Below are positions 53,940 to 62,100 of a stretch of 64,000 nt of DNA, piece by piece; position 1 is the stretch's first letter; every line of letters begins with the position of its first letter. The position numbers and the translations under genes were made by a program. This DNA is from an uncultured Rivibacter sp. (GTDB taxonomy: Bacteria; Pseudomonadota; Gammaproteobacteria; Burkholderiales; Burkholderiaceae), in contig CAMLNA010000005.1 of NCBI GenBank assembly GCA_946481025.1, positions 17,531 through 81,530 of the forward strand, given 5' to 3'. The notes below the pieces were generated by a model, which was given only the letters and a program-made list of their open reading frames with translations, was not told where the DNA came from and ran no database searches.

Positions 53940-56159
53940 ATGAACGGCCCGAGCAACCCGCCCCCCGCCGCCCCGCCGCCCTCTCCTTCCGCCCAGCGCA
54001 TCGGCGCCACCCAGCGCCTGCGTGAAGACCTGATCCACCCCGACCCGCTGCTCGACTGCCTGCTCGAGGTCTGCCGCCTGCACGGCCAAGGCGCCTCGCG
54101 GGCTTCGCTGGCCGCCGGGCTGCCGCTGGTCGACGGCCGCCTGACCCTCGCGCTGGCCGAGCGGGCGGCCGCGAGGGTCGGCATGAGCGCCAAGCTGCAG
54201 CGCCAGAAGCTCGAAAGCCTCGATGCCGCGGCGCTGCCCGCCATCCTGGTGCTGAAGAACGACCGTGCCTGCGTGCTGCTCGGTTGGGAGACCCGGCCCG
54301 AAGGCGGCCTGCATGCCCGGGTGCTGCTGCCCGAAACCGGCCAGGGCTCGGTCACCATGCCGGCGGTGGACCTGGCCGAGCGCTATGCCGGCGTCACGCT
54401 GTTCGTGCGGCCGCATTTCCGCTTCGACCGCCGCACGCCCGACGTGCGGGCCGCCCGCAGCGGCCACTGGTTCTGGAGCGCCGTGCTCCAGCAGCGTTTC
54501 GTCTACCGCGACGTGCTGTGGGCGGCGCTGCTCATCAACGTCTTCGCCATCGTGTTCCCGATGTTCTCGATGAACGTCTACGACCGCGTGGTGCCCAACA
54601 ACGCCACCGAGACGCTGTGGGCGCTGTCGGTGGGCGTCCTGCTCGTGATCAGCGGCGACCTGTTCATGCGCCTCCTGCGCAGCCACTTCGTCGACGAGGC
54701 CAGCGCCCGCATCGACGTGCAGATCTCGGCCACGCTCATGGAACGCGTGCTGGGCATGCGGCTGGAGCACCGGCCCGCGTCTGTGGGTTCGTTCGCCTCG
54801 AACCTGCGGGGTTTCGAGCAGGTGCGCGACTTCATCGCCTCGAGCACCGTCACCGCGCTGATCGACCTGCCCTTCGCGATCATCTTCCTCGTCGCCATGG
54901 CCTGGATCTCGCCCTGGCTCGCGGTGCCGGTGGTGGTGGCCTTCGCGCTCATCCTGGTGCTGGGCTACGTGCTGCAGCACCGGCTGCATGAGCTCTCTCA
55001 GACCACCTACAAGGCCTCGGCGCTGCGCAACGCCACGCTGATCGAAAGCCTGTCGGGCATCGAGACCATCAAGTCGCAGGGTGCCGAAAGCGCGGTGCAG
55101 TCGAAATGGGAGCGCGCCAACGCCTTCCTGGCGCGCGTCAACACCCGCATGCGCTCGGTGTCGCAGAAGGCCATCTACGGCACGGCCTGGCTGCAGCAGC
55201 TGGTGACCGTGGTGCTGGTGATCGTGGGCGTCTACCTCATCAGCCAGCGGCAGCTCACCATGGGCGCTCTCATCGCCGCCACCATGCTCGGCTCGCGGGC
55301 GCTGTCGCCGGCCGGCCAGATCGTGGGCCTGCTGATGCAGTACCAGGGCGCGCGCACGGCGCTGGAGTCGCTCAATCGCATCATGGAACAGCCGGTGGAG
55401 CGGCCGGTGGGCGAAAGCTTCATCCACCGGCGCGAGCTGAAGGGCGAAGTCGAGTTCCGCAACGTCAGGTTCAACTACCCCGGTCGCCAGGACGCCGCGC
55501 TCGAGGGGGTGAGCTTCAAGCTCGCCCCGGGCGACCGCGTGGCGCTCATCGGCAAGGTGGGCTCGGGCAAGACGACCATCCAGAAGCTGATGCTGGGCCT
55601 CTACCAGCCCACTGAAGGCGCTGTGCTGCTCGACGGCATCGACCTGCGCCAGCTCGACCCGGCCGACGTGCGCAGCAACATGGGCTATGTGTCGCAGGAC
55701 GTGAACCTGTTCTTCGGCTCGCTGCGCGAGAACGTCACCTTCGGCATGCCCTACGCCGACGACACCGCGGTGGTGGCCGCCGCCGAAGTGGCCGGGCTCA
55801 CCGAGTTCGTGAATCGCCACCCGCGCGGCTTCGACATGGAAGTGGGCGAGCGCGGCGAGCTGCTGTCGGGCGGCCAGCGCCAGGCCATCGGCATCGCCCG
55901 CGCCGTGCTGCACAACGCGCCGCTGCTGCTGCTGGACGAACCCACCAGCGCGATGGACTTCTCCACCGAGGCGCACGTCACCCAGCAGATCAGCAACTTC
56001 GCGCGCAACAAGACGGTGGTGCTGGTGACGCACCGCACCTCCTTGCTGAGCCTGGTCAACCGCGTGATCGTGGTCGACGCCGGCAAGATCGTGGCCGACG
56101 GTCCGCGCGAGCGCATCCTCGAGGCGCTATCGGCCGGCCGCATCGCCCGGGCCGCATGA
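53940..56159 (+). CDS. lapB: Type I secretion ABC transporter with C39-like domain (LapB-like)
   Basis: 739 residues. A C39-peptidase-like domain (about 30-160) lacks the catalytic Cys-His arrangement, as in exporters of RTX adhesins. Six membrane helices follow (about 185-470), then the ATPase: Walker A GKVGSGKTT at 538-546, signature LSGGQ at 642-646 and LLLLDEPTSAMD. It powers export of large unprocessed adhesins through a HlyD-type protein and TolC. The membrane-fusion gene is 13 bp downstream and an adhesin follows, so the assignment is strong. A TolC-like partner is not in the window. Confidence 0.92.
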   Translation: MNGPSNPPPAAPPPSPSAQRIGATQRLREDLIHPDPLLDCLLEVCRLHGQGASRASLAAGLPLVDGRLTLALAERAAARVGMSAKLQRQKLESLDAAALPAILVLKNDRACVLLGWETRPEGGLHARVLLPETGQGSVTMPAVDLAERYAGVTLFVRPHFRFDRRTPDVRAARSGHWFWSAVLQQRFVYRDVLWAALLINVFAIVFPMFSMNVYDRVVPNNATETLWALSVGVLLVISGDLFMRLLRSHFVDEASARIDVQISATLMERVLGMRLEHRPASVGSFASNLRGFEQVRDFIASSTVTALIDLPFAIIFLVAMAWISPWLAVPVVVAFALILVLGYVLQHRLHELSQTTYKASALRNATLIESLSGIETIKSQGAESAVQSKWERANAFLARVNTRMRSVSQKAIYGTAWLQQLVTVVLVIVGVYLISQRQLTMGALIAATMLGSRALSPAGQIVGLLMQYQGARTALESLNRIMEQPVERPVGESFIHRRELKGEVEFRNVRFNYPGRQDAALEGVSFKLAPGDRVALIGKVGSGKTTIQKLMLGLYQPTEGAVLLDGIDLRQLDPADVRSNMGYVSQDVNLFFGSLRENVTFGMPYADDTAVVAAAEVAGLTEFVNRHPRGFDMEVGERGELLSGGQRQAIGIARAVLHNAPLLLLDEPTSAMDFSTEAHVTQQISNFARNKTVVLVTHRTSLLSLVNRVIVVDAGKIVADGPRERILEALSAGRIARAA

Positions 56160-56172
56160 GGAGCGAAAGGCC

Positions 56173-57606
56173 GTGAACAAGACCTTGCTCGCCCTCGGCC
56201 AGCGATTCATCAACGTGCTCGAATGGATCCGCCTTCGGTTGGAGCCGCTGACGCGCCGCCTGTTCGGCCCGCCCATCGCAGCCGACGCCGAGGCCGCCCA
56301 GGCAGGTTTCCGCAGCTTCGAGCTCGACACCGAGGAGGTGATGTCGCGCGACCGCACGCATCGTGCGCAGACCATCGTGCGGGTGGCGCTCCTGCTCGTC
56401 GTGGTGTTGCTGGCCTGGGCCGCGCTGGCCGAAGTGGACGAAGTCACCCGCGGCGAAGGCAGGGTGATCCCGTCGCGCCAGCTGCAGGTGGTGCAGGCGC
56501 TCGACGGCGGCGTGGTGTCGGAGATCCTCGTCAAGGAAGGCCAGGTGGTCGAAAAAGACCAGATGCTGCTGCGCATCGACGAGACCCGTGCCACTTCCGG
56601 CGTGCGCGAAAGCCAGGCGCAGGCCTTTGCGCTGCGCGCCCGCCTGGCGCGGCTGAAGGCCCTGGCCGAAGGCACGCCGCTGCAGGCGCCGGCGCCGCGG
56701 CCGGGCGACCTGGAGGAGCAACGCATCCTCGACGAGGAACGCCGCCTGTACGAGTCGCGCGTGAGCGAGCTGAACGCGCTGGTGTCCATCAGCCAGCAGC
56801 AGCTCATGCAGCGCCAGCAGGAACTGAGCGAAGTGCGCTCGCGGCGTGCGGCCAACGAGCGCGGGCTCGAACTGGCCCAGCAGGAACTCGCCAAGACCCG
56901 CCCGCTGCTGGCCACCGGCGCGGTGTCCGAGGTGGAGGTGCTGCGCCTGGAACGCGAGGTGACCAAGACCCGCGGCGAGGTCGAGCAGGGCGGCGCCCAG
57001 ATCGCCCGCGTGCAGGCCGCCATCGGCGAGGCGCAGCGCAAGATCCAGGAAACCGAGCTCGCCTTCCGCAACGAGGCCCGCAAGGAGCTGTCCGACGTGC
57101 TGGGCAAGCTCAACGCGCTCAATGAAGGCGCGGTGGCACTGGCCGACAAGGTGGACAAGGCCCAGGTCAAGTCGCCGGTGCGCGGCCGCGTGCAGCGCCT
57201 GCTGGCCAACACCGTGGGCGGGGTGGTGCAGCCGGGCAAGGACATCGTCGAGATCGTGCCGCTGGACGATGCGCTGGTGCTCGAGGCACGCGTGCTGCCC
57301 AAGGACATCGCCTTCATCCACCCGGGGCAGGTGGCCACGGTGAAGTTCACCGCCTATGACTTCGCGGTCTACGGGGGCCTGGAGGCGAAGGTCGAGAACA
57401 TCTCGCCCGACACCGTGGTCGACGAAAAAGGCAACGCCTTCTACGTGGTCCGGGTGCGCACCGCCCAGCCCAACTTCAGCGAAAGCCAGCCCATCATCCC
57501 GGGCATGACGGCCGAGGTGGACATCCTCACCGGCCAGAAGACCGTGCTGTCCTACCTGTTCAAGCCGGTGCTGCGGGCCAAGGCCTACGCGTTCAGCGAA
57601 CGCTGA
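56173..57606 (+). CDS. lapC: Type I secretion membrane-fusion protein (HlyD/LapC family)
   Basis: 477 residues. A cytoplasmic N-terminus and one membrane helix (about 68-87) lead to a lipoyl/biotinyl half motif (DGGVVSEILVKEGQVVEKDQMLLRID), a long periplasmic coiled coil (about 155-330) and a beta-barrel tail (AEVDILTGQKTVLSYLFKP). It bridges the ABC exporter to the outer-membrane channel. It starts 13 bp after the exporter gene, so they form one operon. Confidence 0.93.
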   Translation: MNKTLLALGQRFINVLEWIRLRLEPLTRRLFGPPIAADAEAAQAGFRSFELDTEEVMSRDRTHRAQTIVRVALLLVVVLLAWAALAEVDEVTRGEGRVIPSRQLQVVQALDGGVVSEILVKEGQVVEKDQMLLRIDETRATSGVRESQAQAFALRARLARLKALAEGTPLQAPAPRPGDLEEQRILDEERRLYESRVSELNALVSISQQQLMQRQQELSEVRSRRAANERGLELAQQELAKTRPLLATGAVSEVEVLRLEREVTKTRGEVEQGGAQIARVQAAIGEAQRKIQETELAFRNEARKELSDVLGKLNALNEGAVALADKVDKAQVKSPVRGRVQRLLANTVGGVVQPGKDIVEIVPLDDALVLEARVLPKDIAFIHPGQVATVKFTAYDFAVYGGLEAKVENISPDTVVDEKGNAFYVVRVRTAQPNFSESQPIIPGMTAEVDILTGQKTVLSYLFKPVLRAKAYAFSER

Positions 57607-57627
57607 AACACGCCCGCCTTCCTTCAC

Positions 57628-57689
57628 TTCGCTCCGCCCGCCTGGGCTTCGGCTCCAGCGCCCCGGGGGTGCACCTGTTCGCCCACACT
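57628..57689 (+). promoter_or_regulatory. PIP/hrpII-box-like promoter
   Basis: TTCGC (57628-57632), 15 bases, TTCGG (57648-57652), then 31 bases and CACACT (57684-57689). This fits the plant-inducible-promoter layout TTCGB-N15-TTCGB-N30-32-YANNNT bound by HrpX/HrpB. It lies in the 104-bp gap before the effector-like gene. The second half site differs from TTCGC by one base. The region is GC-rich, so chance occurrence cannot be excluded. Confidence 0.6.
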
Positions 57690-57710
57690 CCGAGCCTCGA
57701 AGGAGGCACG

Positions 57711-59057
57711 ATGGGTGGATGCATTTCCAGGCCGAGCGTACGGAGCGACGCTTACGCCGTTCCTGCTGCCTCCGATCCTGGCCCTTCCTGGGATGCCGGC
57801 CGCACCGCCTTGCCCGCCACCGTGCCAGCCGCACCGGAGCAGTCGCAGCCCGGGGCCGCCGAGCCTGCCCTCCGGGGCCCGACCCCACCGCCCCTGCCGC
57901 AACGCCCCCTGCAGGCTGCAGCACCCATGGCGCCTCGCGTTGCCGCTCCGCAGCTGCGCCCGGCGCCCGGCACCCCCGCCGGCGACGCAGCGGCTGCCCG
58001 CGCCGCGGCCCGGCAGGAGCGGATGGCAGATGAAGATCTTCCGGTCGCCGGGTATCTGCTTGCGCGGGCATCGGTTGGCCGCAAGGTCGACGATCCGGCA
58101 ACCGTGCAGGCGCTCAGCAGCGGCCAGAAGGCGGTCGACCGCGGCGTCGAGTCCCTGCACCTCGGCCGTGGCAACGTTGCAGCAGACCTCTGGAACAGCG
58201 AGGACGAGGCCTACGTCGCCGTTCAGATCCAGCGGGACGCGGTGAACTTCCTGCGCAGTTCGATCGGATACCAGCCGCCCGAGGGCGACCCCACCCCGAT
58301 GTCGCGCAGGATGTCGCGGCTCGAGCGCTTCTGGCCGCGCGACTTCAATGAAGCGCTGAGGCGCCACTTTCCCGAGCCGCAGGCCGCCGAACAGGCGGTG
58401 CACTTCATCGCCAAGACCCTCGCCGCCCGCCACTACGCTGCCGGCAACTGCGGCGAGCATGCACGGGTGGTGGCCCACGAGCGCTCGCGGATGGACGATG
58501 CCCCGCCGACGATCCGGATCGCCCGCTCCGACTACATGGACCATGCATGGGCCGAGGCAAAGGCGTCGGCCAGCGAGCTGCGCGACGACGACGTGCTGAT
58601 GGACGGCTGGATGCGAACCGTCGCGCACCTCCGGGAGGACTCCCACTGCGGCAGCGTTGCCCATCACACCCGCGCGCAATTCGACGACGCGCAGGCCCGG
58701 TGGATGGCCGGCGTCGTCGAGCACGTGGGCATCCGGCTGGAACGCGACGGTGTGCTGGCGAAACTGACCGAGGAAGCCGAGGGGGTGGTCCGCGCCAAGG
58801 TGCAGAAGGAAGGCATCACCGGCGCCTACGGCGCCGTCAATGTCAACCTCCGACCGGAATTCCTTGGCGAGGCGCGGCAGCGCACCTGGGAGCAGTCGGC
58901 GCTTTCGGTCGCCGTCGAAACCGCCGGGGTCGCCCGCTCCTTCGGCCAACCGGTCGCCGCGGCCACCAGCGACGAGGTGCAGCAGCCGATCCTGTGGGCG
59001 CGGGAGGTGTTCCTGAGGCAGCCCGCGCCGCCGCCCTGGGACCCCGCCGTGGAATGA
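57711..59057 (+). CDS. Predicted type III effector: acylated Cys-His-Asp papain/transglutaminase-like protein (HopX/XopE-like)
   Basis: 448 residues from ATG 57711, set by a perfect AGGAGG 4 bases upstream; an in-frame ATG at 57669 is rejected. Seen: the N-terminus MGGCISRPS fits N-myristoylation (G2, S6) with a palmitoylatable C4. Residues about 20-105 are Pro/Ala-rich and probably disordered, as in type III secretion regions. A mostly helical domain follows. GNCGEHA (C247, E249), DHAWAEA (H278) and VLMDGW (D298, W300) make a Cys-His-Asp order like papain or transglutaminase folds. Known: HopX/XopE (AvrPphE) effectors combine acylation and a C-H-D triad. Inferred: delivery into eukaryotic cells. 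It has no signal peptide or membrane helix. No type III apparatus is in the window. It splits the exporter from the adhesin. Confidence 0.7.
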   Translation: MGGCISRPSVRSDAYAVPAASDPGPSWDAGRTALPATVPAAPEQSQPGAAEPALRGPTPPPLPQRPLQAAAPMAPRVAAPQLRPAPGTPAGDAAAARAAARQERMADEDLPVAGYLLARASVGRKVDDPATVQALSSGQKAVDRGVESLHLGRGNVAADLWNSEDEAYVAVQIQRDAVNFLRSSIGYQPPEGDPTPMSRRMSRLERFWPRDFNEALRRHFPEPQAAEQAVHFIAKTLAARHYAAGNCGEHARVVAHERSRMDDAPPTIRIARSDYMDHAWAEAKASASELRDDDVLMDGWMRTVAHLREDSHCGSVAHHTRAQFDDAQARWMAGVVEHVGIRLERDGVLAKLTEEAEGVVRAKVQKEGITGAYGAVNVNLRPEFLGEARQRTWEQSALSVAVETAGVARSFGQPVAAATSDEVQQPILWAREVFLRQPAPPPWDPAVE

Positions 59058-59175
59058 GCGACTAACGTGTCCTGGAACCCGGCTTCCAGTGACGGGCATC
59101 ACGAAATCTGACCCGCTTGAAGAAGTTAAGGCCGGTATCCTCGCCTGCATCCGCCAGCTGCAGGAAGGTCCGGTC

Positions 59176-62100
59176 ATGCCGACGCTCGCCCATGTTCCCC
59201 ACGGAAAAGTCACCGCGCTGTGGGGCACCGCCTTTGTGCGCAGCCCCAACGGCAAGATGCGGCTGCTCAGACTGGGCGACTTGGTCAACCTTGGCGACGT
59301 CATCCTGACCAGCCAGGACGGCATCGTTCAGATCTCCGGCGAAGACGGCGAGCCGCGCGACCCGCGCCTGGCACTCGCGCAACCGGACGGCGCCGAGCCG
59401 AAAGCCGCGCTGGTGCCCGACGAGATCGAACAGGTCATCCAGGCGCTGAACAACAACGACCCGGGCGTGGCCCCGGCGGCGGGCGTCGCCGGCGGCGGCG
59501 AAGGCGGCGAGCTGTCCCCCGGCCTGCGGGTCGACCGGATCATCGAGGTCGTGACGCCGCAGGCATACGCGTTCACGACCAACGACCGCACGGCACCCGA
59601 GTTCACCACCGGCAACCAGATCGACGGCAGCGCAAGCGCCGCGGCCGAGCCGGCCAAGCCCGGCCCGTTCAGCGGCGCCGAGGACTCGCGCATTCCGGTG
59701 GCCCTGGTGCCCGGCGGCACGACCGCGGCCTCGGTCACCGTGACCAGCCTGCCGCCCGGCAGCGCGCTGTTCCTGGCCGACGGTGTGACCCCGGTCGCAG
59801 TGGGCCAGGTGCTCACCCCCGCGCAGGCCGCGGGCCTCGTGTTCGTGCCGGCTCCCGACTTCAACGGTGCCACGCAGATCGGCTTTTCCACCACCGACGC
59901 GCAAGGCAATCCCGCCGCCTCCGACAGCGTGGCGGTGACGGTGACGCCCGTGAATGACGCGCCCATCGCCGTCGACGACGCGATCGCCACGCCGATCAAC
60001 ACGCCCGTCACCGTGGCGGTGCTCGGCAACGATCGCGACGTGGACAGCGGCTCGCTGAGCCTGGCCGGCGCCACGCTGGCCGACCCGAGCCAGGGCATGC
60101 TGAGCGTCAACGCCGACGGCACGCTCACCTTCACGCCGGCCGCCAACGTCAGCGGGCCGGTCACCATCCGCTACACGGTGCGCGACGCCGAAGGTGCCAG
60201 CGACACCGCCGAGGTGACCGTCAACGTCGGCGGCAACACCGCGCCCGACAGCGCTGACCGCGTGGTCGCCGGCCTGGAAGACCAGCCGGTCACGCTGGGG
60301 CTGGACGACTTTCCGTTCACCGATGCCGATGCCGGGCAAAGCCTGGCCGCCGTGCGCATCGACAGCCTGCCCGGCGCGGGGCAGTTGCTGCTGGGCGGCT
60401 CGCCGCTGGCCGCCGGCAGCCTCGTCTCGGCTGCCGACATCGCAGCCGGCCGCCTGCAGTTCGTGCCCGCGGCAAATGCCAGCGGCGCCCCCTACGCCAG
60501 CTTGTCGTTCAGCGTGCAGGACAGCGCCGGCGCGTTCGACCCCACGCCGAACACGCTCACGCTGGGCATCGCGCCGGTCAACGACGCCCCGGTCGCAGCT
60601 CCCGACACCGCCACCACGCTCGAAGACACCCCGCTGTCCGGCAACGTGCTGGCCAACGACAGCGATACCGACGGCGATGCGCTCAGCATCACCGGCTTCA
60701 GCGTCGCGGGCCTGCCGGGCGCCTTTGCCGCCGGCAGCACCGCCAGCCTGGCCGGCGTCGGCACGTTCACCCTCGCCGCCGACGGCCGCTACACCTTCAC
60801 CCCGGCGCCCCAGTACAGCGGCCCGGTGCCGCAGGTCACCTACACGGTGAGCGACGGCGCCGCCTCCAGCGCCGGCACGCTGGCGTTGTCGGTGACGCCG
60901 GTCAACGACGCCCCGGCAGCGGTCGGCGACACCATCACCACCGACGAAGACACGCCGGTCACCATCGCCGTGCTCGGCAACGACAGCGACGCGGACGGCG
61001 GCACGCTGGCCGTCACCGCGATCAACGGCACCGCCATCGCGGTGGGCAGCCCCGTGCTGCTGCCGCAGGGCAGCGTCAGCCTCAACGCCGACGGCACCCT
61101 CACCTTCACGCCGGGCACCGACTACAACGGCCCGGCCGTGTTCGACTACACCGTGAGCGACGGACAAGGCGGCAGCTCGACCGCCAGCGTGACCGTCACG
61201 GTGAACCCGGTGGCCGACGTGACCACCGTCAGCCTCGCGGCAACACCCGCCGTGACCGAAGGCGGCACCATCGTCTACACCGCGAGCCTGACCGGCCCGG
61301 CCCAGGCGCCGCTGACGCTGACGCTGACCAACGGCGCGGTCATCACCATCGCCGCGGGCGCCAGCAGCGGCTCGGTGGCCGTGCCCGCCCCGGCCGACGA
61401 CGCCTACCTGGATGCCGGCAGCGTGTCGGCCGGCATCGCCTCGGCGAGCGGCGGCGGTTTCGAGTCGCTGGCCGTCGACCCGGCCACCGCGACCACCGCG
61501 GTGGCCGACACGCTCGACACCACCACGCTGTCGCTCACCGGCTCGCCCGGCGTGGCCGAGGGCGGCCAGATCACCTACACCGCCAGCCTCAATGCCGCCG
61601 CGCAGAGCCCGGTGACGGTGACGCTGTCCAACGGCGCCACGATCACCATCCCTGCCGGCGCCAGCGCCGGCTCCGTCAGCCTGCCCGCCCCGGCCGACGA
61701 CGTGTATGCCGATGGCGGCAGCGTCGCGATCACGCTGGCGGGCGCCAGCGGCGGCAACTTCGAGAACCTGGTGCTCAACGGCAACGCCGCGGTCACCAGC
61801 GTGTCCGACACGATCGACACCACCACGGTGTCGCTCACCGCCAGCCCGGCCGTGGCCGAAGGCGGCAGCGTCGTCTACACCGCCAGCCTCACCGCCGTGG
61901 CTCAGAGCCCGGTGACGGTGACGCTGTCCAACGGCGCCACGATCACCATCCCCGCCGGTGCCAGCGCCGCTTCCGTGAGCGTGAATGCACCCGCCGACGA
62001 CGCGTATGCCGATGCCGGCAACGTGTCGGCCAGCATCGCCAGCGCCGCCGGCGGCGGCTTCGAGAACCTGGTCACCGACGCCACCCCTGCCGTCACCGGC

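Noticed and set aside
57669..57710. Upstream ATG for the effector-like gene
   Set aside because: It would place the AGGAGG inside the gene, lies upstream of the predicted transcript start, and hides the MGGCIS motif.
59117..59141. TTGAAG and TATCCT as a promoter for the adhesin
   Set aside because: The spacer is only 13 bases, too short for a standard promoter.
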